This document shows positions 49,280 through 58,496 of a stretch of DNA of 64,000 nt, in pieces (position 1 is the stretch's first letter; each line of letters opens with the position of its first letter). Position numbers and translations under genes: made by a program. Origin of the DNA: Propionibacterium australiense. GTDB taxonomy: Bacteria; Actinomycetota; Actinomycetes; Propionibacteriales; Propionibacteriaceae. The stretch is from positions 62,001 through 126,000 of the forward strand of contig NZ_RCIV01000004.1 in assembly GCF_003666605.1 (NCBI RefSeq). The letters are read 5' to 3'. Below the pieces are notes generated by a model that was not told where the DNA came from, made no database searches, and saw only the letters and a program-made list of their open reading frames with translations.

Positions 49280-49686
49280 TGCTCATCCCTGTCTGTTCTC
49301 GGGCCCGCCGGCCCCTCATCCGTTCTGGCCACGGCCACTGCCGCAGCGCCCGCGTGGCTGATGGACACCTCGACCGGCCCGTGCCCTGATGACCGCCACC
49401 AGGCGAGCAGGTTCCCGGTGAGTTCGACCCGGGGCGGCCCTCCGACACCGGTCACCACGATCTGCGTCAGCGCCGCGGCCGCGCTGGGCGGCGGCCGCAG
49501 CGCCTTGAGGACGGCCTCCTTCGCCGCGAAACGCCCGGCCAGGTACTCGCGCATGCGCCGCGGGCTCATCGGCGCCGTCTCGGCCTGCTCGGCCTGCGCG
49601 TAGACCCGGTCGAGGTAATGCCTGCCGTGACGCTCAAGGGCGTCCGCGACCTCGCAGATCTCGACCATGTCGATGCCGATGCTCAT
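49276..49686 (-). CDS. holo-[carrier protein] synthase, operon-dedicated
   Basis: 136-residue AcpS-type 4'-phosphopantetheinyl transferase. Metal-binding start MSIGIDMVEI (Asp6) and AGRFAAKEAVLKAL (Lys-Glu pair near 55) are the family motifs; VEVSISHAG near 109 is the third. It should convert the adjacent carrier protein at Ser38 to its holo form. Being embedded here rather than beside housekeeping genes suggests the carrier is not served by the general AcpS. Overlaps the AMP ligase upstream and the carrier gene downstream by 4 nt each. Confidence 0.88.
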   Translation of the reverse strand: MSIGIDMVEICEVADALERHGRHYLDRVYAQAEQAETAPMSPRRMREYLAGRFAAKEAVLKALRPPPSAAAALTQIVVTGVGGPPRVELTGNLLAWWRSSGHGPVEVSISHAGAAAVAVARTDEGPAGPRTDRDEQ

Positions 49687-51284
49687 CGTGCCACCGTCCT
49701 CACCCGGTGCTCGCGGGTCCAGGCCTGACCGTCGACGTCACGCCGCAGTTTGCCGGCCGGGGTCAGCGGCAGGGCGTCGACCCGGGTCAGGCGCATCGGC
49801 ACCTTGTACGCCGTGAGCCGCTCGGCACACAGGGCCAGGGCGGCTGCCGGATCGGCCTCCGCGTCGGGGGAGGCCGTGAAGGCGGCTAGGAGGATGTTGA
49901 CGCCCGGTGTCGTCTCACGGGCGTAGACGAAGGCCCGTCCGATGCCCGGCACGGTCTCGAGCACTCGCTCCACCTCGACGGGGGAGAGGTTCTCGCCCTG
50001 GATCGAGATGATCTCCTTCAGCCGCCCGTGGACGTAGAAGAAACCCTGCTCGTCCATGCTCACCAGGTCACCCGTGCGCAGGAAGCCGTCGGCGGTGAAG
50101 GCCTCGGCCGTGGCCCGCGGGTCGTTCCAGTAGCCGCCGAAGACCAGGGGCCCGCGCAGCTGCAACTCGCCCTGCTCGCCCGGGCCGAGCTCACGTGCCG
50201 GATCGGCCGGGTCGCAGACCCGCACGTCCAGGCCGGGCAGCGGCACCCCGCAGCTGCCGGCCGGCACCTGCTCGGGATCGGGCAGCGGCATGAGCCCGTA
50301 ACCGCAGGACTCGGTCATGCCCCAGCCGTTGGCGGGCGGGCAGTTGCTGACCCGCAGCCACGCCTCGACGGTGCGCTGGGACTGGGGCAGGCCGCCGGTG
50401 GCGACGTAGAGATCGTCGAAACGCACACCGGCCCTGGCCGCCCCGGCCGCGATCGCGTCCAGCAGCGGCGGGACCGTGGACATCTTGCGGGGCGGGCGCT
50501 CGGCCGCGGCCGCCAGGACCGCGGCGACGTCCCCCTTCCGGAAGCCGACGAGTTCGACGGCGCGGGACAACCCGCTGAACAGCTGGTCGGTGAGCGCGAA
50601 GACGTGGTGGAGCGGCAGCGTCAGGTAGTGCACGCCGTCACCGCGGCCCTGGTTGCGGAAGAAGTTGAGGTTCTGGTCCAGCGCGTGGCCGATCATCCGG
50701 TGCGTGACCGGCACCCCCTTGGGCCTGCCGGTCGTCCCGGAGGTGTACAGCAGCGCAGCGGTGTCCTCGGGCGCCGGCCTGGGATGATCCGCGGCGAGCG
50801 GCCCGTACGTGAGCAGCCGGTGCCAGTCCGGGCTGTTCCCGGCCGGCGAGGCCCCGTCGATGGCGACGGCCCGCACGCCGTCCGGCAGCCGGTCGGCGAG
50901 CCCGGCCTCGACGACCGCGAAGCGGGCGCCGTGGTTCTCGAAGAGGCCTGCCAGTTCGTGGGCGGTTGCCGCCACGTCGTGCTCGACGACCACCGCGCCG
51001 ATGCGCAGGGCAGCCAGCAGCGCGATGAGATGCTCGGGGACGATTTCGGCGATGACGGCGACCCGGTCACCGGGCCGCACCCCCTCGGCGACCAGGCCGG
51101 CGGCGAGGCGCGGATACGCCTCGCCGAGCCGGCCGTAGCTGAGGGCGCGCCCGCCGCTGCGCAGCACGACCCGGTCGGGATCGATGTCCGTCAGCCCGAG
51201 ATGGGTCACGACGTCATCGGTGACCGGTGGCAGCACGTGGGCGATTCCCGGCGGGTAGCGGTCGACCCATGGGCCGTTGATCAT
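49683..51284 (-). CDS. adenylate-forming (ANL superfamily) acyl/amino acid ligase
   Basis: 533 residues. Core motifs intact: A3 LLYTSGTTGRPKGVP near 178, A5 NGWGMTESCGYG near 325, A7 GFLRTGDL near 410, A8 GRLKEIISIQGENLSPVEVERVL, and A10 LTPAGKLRRD with the catalytic Lys. Activates a carboxylic acid as acyl-AMP and passes it to CoA or a carrier protein. With a carrier protein and AcpS directly downstream, loading of that carrier is likely. Substrate unknown (hydroxy, fatty or aromatic acids all possible). Starts inside the fcl stop codon. Confidence 0.85.
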   Translation of the reverse strand: MINGPWVDRYPPGIAHVLPPVTDDVVTHLGLTDIDPDRVVLRSGGRALSYGRLGEAYPRLAAGLVAEGVRPGDRVAVIAEIVPEHLIALLAALRIGAVVVEHDVAATAHELAGLFENHGARFAVVEAGLADRLPDGVRAVAIDGASPAGNSPDWHRLLTYGPLAADHPRPAPEDTAALLYTSGTTGRPKGVPVTHRMIGHALDQNLNFFRNQGRGDGVHYLTLPLHHVFALTDQLFSGLSRAVELVGFRKGDVAAVLAAAAERPPRKMSTVPPLLDAIAAGAARAGVRFDDLYVATGGLPQSQRTVEAWLRVSNCPPANGWGMTESCGYGLMPLPDPEQVPAGSCGVPLPGLDVRVCDPADPARELGPGEQGELQLRGPLVFGGYWNDPRATAEAFTADGFLRTGDLVSMDEQGFFYVHGRLKEIISIQGENLSPVEVERVLETVPGIGRAFVYARETTPGVNILLAAFTASPDAEADPAAALALCAERLTAYKVPMRLTRVDALPLTPAGKLRRDVDGQAWTREHRVRTVAR

Positions 51285-52294
51285 GCCCGCCCCTCGCCGG
51301 CCCGCTCCTGGTTCTCCGCGTCGAGGTCGCGGAAGCTCTGCCGGTGGTCCCGGTACCAGGCGACCGTGTCGGCGACGCCCTCACGCAGGTCGTAGCGGGG
51401 CCGCCAGCCCATGCCGGTCAGCAGGCTCACGTCGAGCAGTTTCTGCGGGGTGCCGTCCGGCTTGGAGTCGTCCCAGACGACCTCTCCGGTGTAGCCGGTC
51501 GCCTCGGCCACGAGCTCGGCGAGCTCGGCGATGGTGCAGTCCCTGCCGGTGCCCACGTTGACCTGGCTGGGACCGTCGTAGTGGTCCATGAGGTACAGGC
51601 AGGCGTCGGCCATGTCGTCGACGTGCAGGAACTCGCGGCGGGGCCTTCCGGTGCCCCAGTTCGTGACGCTCGTGGCGCCACTGGTGACGGCCTCGTCGTA
51701 GCGGCGGATCATGGCCGGGAGCACGTGCGAGCCGACGAGCGCGAAGTTGTCGCCCGGGCCGTACAGGTTCGTCGGCATGGCGGAGATCCACGGCAGGCCG
51801 TACTGGCGGCGCACCGCCTGGACGCCGATGATCCCGGCGATCTTGGCGATCGCGTAGGCGTCGTTGGTCGGTTCCAGGTGCCCGGTGAGCAGGCTGTCCT
51901 CGGTGATCGGCTGGGGAGCCAGCTTCGGGTAGATGCACGAGGAGCCGAGGAACAGCAGGCGCTCGGTGTCGTGGGCCAGCGCGGCGTCCATGACATTGGT
52001 CTGGATGCGCAGGTTGACCGACAGGAAGTCGACCGGGTACGTGTTGTTGGCCATGATGCCGCCCACCTTGGCCGCAGCGAGGAAGACGTACCGGGGCCTG
52101 GTGGTCTCGAAGAAGGCGAGGACCGCGTCGCGGTCGGTCAGGTCCAGTTCGGCGTGGCCGGCCCCGATCAGCCGGCTGAAGCCCTCCTGCTCCAGCCGGC
52201 GCCAGATCGCCGAGCCGACCAGGCCGCGGTGGCCGGCGACGTAGGTGACCGCGTCACGGTCGATCGGAGCGGGGGTGTGGTCCGCCTGGGTCAT
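51281..52294 (-). CDS. fcl: GDP-L-fucose synthase
   Basis: 337-residue short-chain dehydrogenase/reductase performing epimerisation and NADPH reduction of GDP-4-keto-6-deoxymannose to GDP-L-fucose. NADP-binding [16 protein letters not shown] near residue 20, catalytic Ser in [10 protein letters not shown], and YxxxK in [11 protein letters not shown]. Upstream in-frame codons are dismissed; ATG 52294 gives the family N-terminus and a 4-nt overlap with gmd. The downstream AMP ligase also overlaps by 4 nt, tying sugar synthesis to the carrier-protein module. Confidence 0.95.
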   Translation of the reverse strand: MTQADHTPAPIDRDAVTYVAGHRGLVGSAIWRRLEQEGFSRLIGAGHAELDLTDRDAVLAFFETTRPRYVFLAAAKVGGIMANNTYPVDFLSVNLRIQTNVMDAALAHDTERLLFLGSSCIYPKLAPQPITEDSLLTGHLEPTNDAYAIAKIAGIIGVQAVRRQYGLPWISAMPTNLYGPGDNFALVGSHVLPAMIRRYDEAVTSGATSVTNWGTGRPRREFLHVDDMADACLYLMDHYDGPSQVNVGTGRDCTIAELAELVAEATGYTGEVVWDDSKPDGTPQKLLDVSLLTGMGWRPRYDLREGVADTVAWYRDHRQSFRDLDAENQERAGEGRA

Positions 52295-53364
52295 GCTCGC
52301 GCCTCCACTGTCTCGGTCGTGTACTCGACGCGCGGGATCTGATCGGCCCAGGGGGTCTGGGGGACGTCGATCCACGGGTCGGTGTGGTGGGTGAGGATCT
52401 GGATGTCCGCGTCCACCATGATCTCTGCCAGGCGCCTGGCGTCGACCTGGGCGTACCAGCCGAGTTTCTCGTGTGCCTTCGTCGCGTCGCCGATGAGGGC
52501 ATCGACCTCGGTGGGGCGCAGATAGCGCTCGTCGAACCGCACGTAGTCACGCCAGTCCAGGCCCACGTGACCGAAGGCGTACCCGAGGAACTCGCGTACC
52601 GTCGTGCCCCGGCCGGTGGCCAGGCAGAAGTCCTCGGGTTCGTCGGCCTGCATCATCCGCCACATGCCCTCGACGTACTCGGCGGCGTAGCCCCAGTCGC
52701 GGATCGAGTCGATGTTGCCCATGTAGAGCTCGTCCTGCTGGCCGGCCTTGATCGCGGCCGCGGCCCGCGTGATCTTGCGCGTCACGAAGGTGCCGCCCCG
52801 GCGCGGGGACTCGTGGTTGAAGAGGATGCCGTTGACCGCGAACATGTCGTAGGCCTCGCGGTAGTTCTTGGTGACCCAGTAGCTGTACATCTTCGCCGCC
52901 CCGTAGGGCGAGCGCGGGTACATCGGTGTCGTCTCGTTCTGCGGCGGCGGCGTCGCCCCGAACAACTCGGATGTGGAGGCCTGGTAGAAGCGGGCCCCGA
53001 TGCCGGACTGACGCACGGCCTCGAGCAGCCGGACCGTACCGACGCCGGTGGTGTCGGCGGTGTGCTCGGGCTCGTCGAAGGAGACCCGCACGTGCGACTG
53101 GGCGGCGAGGTTGTAGACCTCCTCCGGGTTGATGTCGTGCAGCAGGGTCACCAGGCGCGCCCCGTCGGACAGGTCGCCGTAGTGCAGGAACAACCGGGCC
53201 GCCTCGTCGTGCGGGTCGCGGTACAGGTGATCGATGCGATGGGTGTTGAAGCTCGAGGACCGGCGGATGAGCCCGTGGACCTCGTAGCCCTTCGAGAGCA
53301 GGAGCTCGGCCAGGTAGGAGCCGTCCTGGCCCGTGATGCCGGTGATGAATGCGCGCTTGGGCAT
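52291..53364 (-). CDS. gmd: GDP-mannose 4,6-dehydratase
   Basis: 357 residues; converts GDP-D-mannose to GDP-4-keto-6-deoxymannose. [22 protein letters not shown] at the N-terminus (NADP binding), [24 protein letters not shown], and YxxxK in [13 protein letters not shown] start at ATG 53364 (MPKRAFITG); an in-frame start ten codons earlier is unlikely. Begins 76 nt after the double glycosyltransferase gene, the only real gap in this minus-strand transcript, so an extra promoter is possible. Confidence 0.96.
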   Translation of the reverse strand: MPKRAFITGITGQDGSYLAELLLSKGYEVHGLIRRSSSFNTHRIDHLYRDPHDEAARLFLHYGDLSDGARLVTLLHDINPEEVYNLAAQSHVRVSFDEPEHTADTTGVGTVRLLEAVRQSGIGARFYQASTSELFGATPPPQNETTPMYPRSPYGAAKMYSYWVTKNYREAYDMFAVNGILFNHESPRRGGTFVTRKITRAAAAIKAGQQDELYMGNIDSIRDWGYAAEYVEGMWRMMQADEPEDFCLATGRGTTVREFLGYAFGHVGLDWRDYVRFDERYLRPTEVDALIGDATKAHEKLGWYAQVDARRLAEIMVDADIQILTHHTDPWIDVPQTPWADQIPRVEYTTETVEARA

Positions 53365-53440
53365 ATGGGGTGTCTTTCGGTAGAGGGTGATCATTCTTCT
53401 GGGCCGCTACGGGCCGCCGAGGGCCCGGGCGGTTCGTGCA

Positions 53441-55828
53441 TCAGTGACTGGTCATCCGGGACAACCACCCGCGCACGGTCGCGACGGCCGCGTCCGCGGT
53501 GAGGTTCTCCTGGACGAAACGCCGGGCACTGCGGCCGGCCTCCTGACAGCCAGCAGGATCTGCGGCCGTCCGCTCGATCGCATCGAGCAGGGCAGCGGGA
53601 TCGGCCGGGGGGACGACCGTGCCGGCACCAGCGGCCGTCATCTCGGCGGCCGTGGACGAGTCGGACTCGGTGGCCGCGACGACTGGTTTGCCGCTGCGGA
53701 AGTAGGTGGTGAGTTTGCTGGGCACCGCCATCTCCCGAAGGCCCGGCTTCTCGTTGACGACGAGGACGTCGCCGGCCGACAGGATCGCCCGGTACTCCTC
53801 GTCCGGCAGCGAGGGCACGAAGACGAGGTTCCGCACGCCGGCGCCGTAGGCCATGAGCGCCTCGCGGCGCGAACCGTCGCCGACGAGCGCGATGAGCGTG
53901 TCCGAGCCGGTCCGCTCGGCGTGCCGCGCCACGTCGACGAGGTTCTCCAGGCCCTGCTTGGCGCCCATGTTGCCGGTGTGCATGGCCACGAGCGGGGCAT
54001 CGCCGAAGTACTGCCTGCGCAGGCCGGCGGCCAGTTCCTCGTCGTGCCGCCCGGCGTCCACGTGGGACCAGTTGCGGCAGACGGTCACCTTCGCGGGGTC
54101 GACGCCCAGCACGCTCACGACGTGATCGCGGAACCGGGTGTGGATGACGAGCACGCCGTCGGCGTGGCCGAGCACCCAGGACTCGACCCGGGTGAGCAGG
54201 CGCGAGACGAGCCCGGCCTTCTCGATCTCGGCGGCGCCGGAGGAGTAGAGGTCCTGCACCCACACGCCGACCGGCCTGCCGCTGAGCCGGGCGCGGGCCA
54301 CGACGCAGGCCGTGGCCAGCAGGGCCGGGCTCACGGCGACGACGGCCTGGGCCCCGCGCCACGAGCTGGTGACCGCACCCGCGCCGAAGCTGATCTCCTG
54401 CCAGACGCGTCCCAGGCCATGGCCGCCCGAACCGATGTAGTGACGGATTCGTTGCACACCGATGCCGTTGACACGTTCGCGGCGGCGCAGGCCCCGCATC
54501 CCGGTGAAGTTCGACCAGGAGGGGTAATGGGGCACCCCGGTGATGACACGCACCCGGTGACCGGCCGAGGCCAGCCGCTCGGCCATGCCCGCGGTGTAGG
54601 GGGCGATGCCGGTGCTCTCGGGCGCGTAGTTGATGCCGACGAACAGCACCCTGCGCGGATCGGGACGCCGGCCGGTGCCAGCCGAGCTCCCGGAGCGTCC
54701 GGCGGCCGGGGCGGTCAGCGAGTAGGCCTCGACGAGCCGCTGGGCGATGGCCGGCATGCCGAAGACCTCGCTGGCCGTGGCGTAGGCGCGTTCGCCGGTG
54801 GCCCTCCGCTCGGCCGGATCGGCCAGCAGCGTGCGCACGGCGTCGGTGACCTGCTCGACCGAGGCGTCGGTGACGATGCCGGCGCCGTGCTCGGCGACGG
54901 CGGGAGCCAGTCCGCAGCTGTCGGTCACCACGACCGGCAGGCCCTGGCTCATCGCCTCCAGGACGCTCATCGGGTAGGGCTCGTCCACCGAGGGCAGCAC
55001 GTAGACGTCGGCCTCGGCCATGGCCCGGATGCCCTCGGCGTGCGTCGCCGGGCCGTGCCAGACCAGGCGGTCACCGAGCCCGGCCGCCGCGATCTGGGCG
55101 CGGACCTGCTCGCCGATGCCCTCGTCGGGGCCGATCATGACGAAGCGCGCGGTGCTGAACTCCGCCGCCAGACGCCGGGCCGCCTCGACGAAGGTGCCGG
55201 GGCGCTTGCGCTCCTGGACGCGCGCCAGGTAGAGGACGGTCGGGTCACGGTCGGGGTCGCGCTCAGGCGGGGAGCCGGGCACGAGGACGCCGTTGTGCAG
55301 TTCGGCGAGGCGGAGGCCGTCGCCGAACAGCGACCGCAGGTCGTCGTGTTCGCGCGGGGTGAGATGGAAGACGCGGACGCAGTCGCGCAGCACCCTCGCG
55401 GTCATGGCCGCATCGAGGGGGGCCGCCAGCGGATTGTCCGAGGCGTCGATCATGCCGTGCGTCATGGCGTGCACCGGCACCCCGGCGCGCTGGGCGATCC
55501 GGGCCGCCGGCAGCGTCACGAGATCGCGCGCCAGGTGGACGTGGACGACGTCGAACGAGTGGACGTGCCGGGTGAGCCAGCGGTGCAGGGCTGGGCTGGC
55601 CAGGCCGGCGAAACCGGCCCCGGGCAGCACCCGGCGGCCGGGAAAAAGCCGGACGGGCACGCCCTCCCAGCTGCTGGGGAAGGCGCTCTCGAAGCCGAGG
55701 CCGACGGCGGCCAGCGTCACCTCGTGCCCGGCATCGGCCAGGACCCGGCACTGGTTGACGGCGACGGTCGTGGGGCCGCCGTAGACGTTGTCCGGACTGA
55801 CCACGGCGACGATCTGGAGGATCCTCAC
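53441..55828 (-). CDS. fused double glycosyltransferase (GT4-GT4)
   Basis: 795 residues made of two complete GT-B glycosyltransferases of the GT4 type. The first (about 1-378) has LYLARVQERKRPGTFVEAA and the nucleotide-sugar signature DEPYPMSVLEAMSQGLPVVVTD. The second (about 398-795) begins VLFVGINYAPESTGIAPYTAGMAERLASAGH, typical of colanic-acid WcaI, with HTGNMGAKQGLENLVDVA. A Ser/Gly/Arg linker joins them. No stop or frameshift separates the halves. Probably adds two successive sugars to the lipid-linked repeat unit. Its start overlaps the end of the acetyltransferase gene by 4 nt. Confidence 0.92.
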   Translation of the reverse strand: MRILQIVAVVSPDNVYGGPTTVAVNQCRVLADAGHEVTLAAVGLGFESAFPSSWEGVPVRLFPGRRVLPGAGFAGLASPALHRWLTRHVHSFDVVHVHLARDLVTLPAARIAQRAGVPVHAMTHGMIDASDNPLAAPLDAAMTARVLRDCVRVFHLTPREHDDLRSLFGDGLRLAELHNGVLVPGSPPERDPDRDPTVLYLARVQERKRPGTFVEAARRLAAEFSTARFVMIGPDEGIGEQVRAQIAAAGLGDRLVWHGPATHAEGIRAMAEADVYVLPSVDEPYPMSVLEAMSQGLPVVVTDSCGLAPAVAEHGAGIVTDASVEQVTDAVRTLLADPAERRATGERAYATASEVFGMPAIAQRLVEAYSLTAPAAGRSGSSAGTGRRPDPRRVLFVGINYAPESTGIAPYTAGMAERLASAGHRVRVITGVPHYPSWSNFTGMRGLRRRERVNGIGVQRIRHYIGSGGHGLGRVWQEISFGAGAVTSSWRGAQAVVAVSPALLATACVVARARLSGRPVGVWVQDLYSSGAAEIEKAGLVSRLLTRVESWVLGHADGVLVIHTRFRDHVVSVLGVDPAKVTVCRNWSHVDAGRHDEELAAGLRRQYFGDAPLVAMHTGNMGAKQGLENLVDVARHAERTGSDTLIALVGDGSRREALMAYGAGVRNLVFVPSLPDEEYRAILSAGDVLVVNEKPGLREMAVPSKLTTYFRSGKPVVAATESDSSTAAEMTAAGAGTVVPPADPAALLDAIERTAADPAGCQEAGRSARRFVQENLTADAAVATVRGWLSRMTSH

Positions 55829-56382
55829 CGCACCCTCTCCTCGGACCTGGGAGGAAGAATCCTCGCGCGGTCAGGGACGTCCCTGGTCACCAGGGCAGTC
55901 GCACCCACCACCGCGTCCGCGCCGATGGTGACCCCGCGCAGCACGGTGGCCCGGGCGGCGACCCAGCTGCCAGGGCCCACCGTGATGGGGGCCAGCTGGA
56001 TCTCGAAGCGCGGGTCGTCGGCGTCGTGGGAGGCGGTGCAGAGCATGGCCTGCTGGCTGATGCACACATCGTCGCCGATGGTGATGCGGTCCAGGTCGAG
56101 CAGATAGGCGCCGACGCCGATCCAGCAGTCCCGCCCGACGGTGAGCTTCCACGGCCAGTGGATGCGGACGCCGTGACGGATCAGCGTGCCGCGCCCGATC
56201 CTCGCGCCGAAGGCGCGCAGCAGGCGCGCCCGCAGCCAGGGCGGTACGAGCACCGAGCGCTGGATGGGGTCGGCGACGAGGACCCATGCGGCGCACATGA
56301 GTCGTCCACGGCCCTTGTCGTAACCCCGGCCGGTGAACTCGGCGAGTCTGTGGCGGTACTGCGGGACGGTGTTTTCTGTCAT
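55825..56382 (-). CDS. WcaF-like hexapeptide-repeat acetyltransferase
   Basis: 185-residue left-handed beta-helix acyltransferase. Repeats such as IGRGTLIRHGVRIHWPWKLTVGRDCWIGVGAYLLDLDRITIGDDVCISQQAMLCTASHD carry the catalytic His context of WcaF/NodL-type enzymes (HD in ASHDADDP). Likely O-acetylates a sugar of the exopolysaccharide repeat. First gene of the minus-strand operon; coupled to the glycosyltransferase by ATGA. WcaF, Gmd, Fcl and WcaI also cluster in colanic acid loci, supporting a fucose-containing polymer. Confidence 0.85.
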   Translation of the reverse strand: MTENTVPQYRHRLAEFTGRGYDKGRGRLMCAAWVLVADPIQRSVLVPPWLRARLLRAFGARIGRGTLIRHGVRIHWPWKLTVGRDCWIGVGAYLLDLDRITIGDDVCISQQAMLCTASHDADDPRFEIQLAPITVGPGSWVAARATVLRGVTIGADAVVGATALVTRDVPDRARILPPRSEERVR

Positions 56383-56627
56383 GGTGAGCGGTTGACTCCT
56401 CAGCTGGCTCTTAATTCATTGATCGCACACAGTTTTCTCAGGTTGCGTAGTCCTGTACATGTGGAACATATGATTTTCTAAGAAATATAGGCGCTAACAT
56501 GGCCCACGGAACATTCCCGGAGACCACCCCTCAATGGTCGATGGGTATCGTCCGATCTCACCCCTGATTTCATCCCCTACCGTCCCCTGATCGTGTTGGT
56601 GAGCGCAGCTGAACGAGGAGTTCTCGC
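56383..56627. promoter_or_regulatory. divergent promoter region of the polysaccharide locus
   Basis: 245 bp, far richer in A+T than surroundings (56410-56500). A perfect 11-bp palindrome TTTCTAAGAAA lies at 56475-56485, flanked by TATGAT (56469-56474) and a TTGCGT element (56443-56448). It separates the two arms and probably holds both promoters and an operator. No known regulator site was recognised. Confidence 0.45.
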
Positions 56628-57869
56628 ATGCGAAGTGCATCCAAGGCCTTCGGCTATGGACTGTCGATGATCCTGCTGGCACTGGCCTCCCTCATGGTCA
56701 TCCCTGCTCTTATCCGGGCTTCTGGTGATGCGGCCTACGGTGCCCTCAGCGCGGGCCAGGTCATCGGCTCGGTCGGCGCGGTCGTCATCGGTTACGGCTG
56801 GGGCATGGCGGGTCCGGCGATCATCGCCCGTACTGACGCGGACGGGCGCCGCGCCGAGTACGTCGAGGCGATGCGCGCCCGGCTCTTCCTGTGCCTGCCG
56901 GTCTGCCTGGCCTGCTGCCTCATCGGCGCCTTCGTCGCCGGCCCGGGCATGCGGGCCTTCGGCGCGATCGGTGCACTGGCGCAGGCCCTCGTCGGCATGA
57001 GCGGCCAGTGGTACTTCGTCGGCATCATGGCGCCCTACTGGTTTCTCGTGGTCGAGACCGTCCCGCGAGTCCTCGGCACGCTGACCGGCTGGTTCGTCAT
57101 GAACACCGCCGGTGCCAGCGCCGTGGTCGGTACCGGCTGCCAGTGCCTGGGCATCGCAGCGGCCATCGTCTGCAGCACCGCCTATATCTTGGCCAGGCTG
57201 CGCCGCGAGGGCGCCGCCGTACGTGCGGCGCGCCCGGTCCACGTCGTGCTGCGCGAGAAATTCGACGGAGTGGCCGCCTCGATCACCAATGCCGTCGTCC
57301 TGTCGCTGCCGATGGTGCTCGTCTCGTTCGTCAACCCGGCCGCCCGCCCGATGTTCGCCTTCGTCGATCGGGTGCAGCGTCAGATCATGGTGGCTCTCAC
57401 GCCGCTGTCCACGGTCATGCAGGGCTGGGTGCCGCGCGGGGACCGGCGCAGCCGCGGCCGCAGGGCCCTGCTCGTCATGATCCCGTTGTGCGCGCTCATC
57501 GTCGTGGCCGTCATCGTCCTCGGCCCCTTCCTCACCGACTACCTCGGGGACGGCGTCATCCGCCCAGGTGCCCTCATCATCGTGCTCATGGCCCTGTTCG
57601 TGGCGCTCGGCACCTACGAGACGGTCCTCGGACGCGCCGTGCTGACCGCCTTCGGCCGCCTGCGCCGCATCACTCGCGCCAACCTGGTCAGCGGTCTGCT
57701 CGCCGCCGTCGCCGTCGGTGTCGGCGTCCACCTCTGGGGGGCCGAGGGCGCCCTGATCGGCGTCGTGCTCTCAATGCTCGTGCGCATCGTCGATGAGTAC
57801 TTGGGCGTGCGTCCTGACCTGGCCTGGGCCGGTGCCGAACCCGCAGTGGAGGAGGTGCCTCGGTCATGA
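56628..57869 (+). CDS. Wzx-type polysaccharide flippase
   Basis: 413-residue polytopic membrane protein, about 11-12 hydrophobic helices, of the MOP/polysaccharide exporter kind (GYGLSMILLALASLMVIPALIRASGDAAYGALSAGQ opening is typical). Expected to flip undecaprenyl-linked repeat units across the membrane. Ribosome site GAGGAG before ATG. DUF218 gene follows with a 4-nt overlap. First gene of the plus arm, whose next members encode chain-length and polymerase functions. Confidence 0.85.
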   Translation: MRSASKAFGYGLSMILLALASLMVIPALIRASGDAAYGALSAGQVIGSVGAVVIGYGWGMAGPAIIARTDADGRRAEYVEAMRARLFLCLPVCLACCLIGAFVAGPGMRAFGAIGALAQALVGMSGQWYFVGIMAPYWFLVVETVPRVLGTLTGWFVMNTAGASAVVGTGCQCLGIAAAIVCSTAYILARLRREGAAVRAARPVHVVLREKFDGVAASITNAVVLSLPMVLVSFVNPAARPMFAFVDRVQRQIMVALTPLSTVMQGWVPRGDRRSRGRRALLVMIPLCALIVVAVIVLGPFLTDYLGDGVIRPGALIIVLMALFVALGTYETVLGRAVLTAFGRLRRITRANLVSGLLAAVAVGVGVHLWGAEGALIGVVLSMLVRIVDEYLGVRPDLAWAGAEPAVEEVPRS

Positions 57870-58459
57870 ACCGGGAACGCATCGGACGGGGAGCCCCGCG
57901 CGGGCCCGGGCGGTTCCGCCGCATCGGCTGGGCCATGGCCGCGGCCCTCGCGCTCGTCCTGGTCGTCCTCGACGTCCGCTACGTCGCCTACCCTCGGCAG
58001 GACGTGGCGGACGGCCGCGCGGACGTGCTGTTCGTCCTGGGGCCCCACGACAGCGGCCGGGTCGACTACGCCCTGCAGCTCATGGACGGGGGCGCCGCCG
58101 ACGAACTGGTCGTGTCCACCCCGAGCTTCGGCTCGGTGTTCCAGCCCGAGCCGAGCACCTCCTTCTGCACCGACGAGCACCCCTATCCGGTGACCTGTTT
58201 CGTCCCCGAGCCCTCCACGACGAGGGGCGAGGCCGCTCAGCTGGCGCGCTGGCGCACTGAGAGAGGCTGGGACCGGGTCATCGTACTGACGACCCGCCCC
58301 CATGTGAGCCGGACCCGGTACATCATGGGCCAGTGCGCAGGGGGACCGGTCGCCGTCTGGTCCTATGACGGGGCCATGACCCCCCTGGGCTGGGCTTACC
58401 AGTTCGCCTACCAGGGCCTCGCCTTCATCAAGGCCATCGCCATGGGGGAGTGCCGGTGA
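57866..58459 (+). CDS. DUF218/YdcF-family membrane-anchored protein
   Basis: 197 residues. One N-terminal membrane helix (about 20-41) then a DUF218 domain: VLFVLGPHDSGRVDYALQLMDGGAADELVVS, TTRGEAAQLARW and RVIVLTTRPHVSRTRYIM, the SanA/YdcF/ElyC fold. Relatives affect envelope integrity and polyprenyl-carrier metabolism; enzymatic role unproven. Coupled to the flippase by ATGA; wzz follows after 37 nt. Confidence 0.78.
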   Translation: MNRERIGRGAPRGPGRFRRIGWAMAAALALVLVVLDVRYVAYPRQDVADGRADVLFVLGPHDSGRVDYALQLMDGGAADELVVSTPSFGSVFQPEPSTSFCTDEHPYPVTCFVPEPSTTRGEAAQLARWRTERGWDRVIVLTTRPHVSRTRYIMGQCAGGPVAVWSYDGAMTPLGWAYQFAYQGLAFIKAIAMGECR

Positions 58460-58496
58460 TGCGCGCTCTCCGCCCCACGACCGAAGGAACCGAACA

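Noticed and set aside
53387-56107. 906-codon plus-strand open frame opposite the glycosyltransferase
   Set aside because: Antisense shadow of a gene with clear GT4 signatures.
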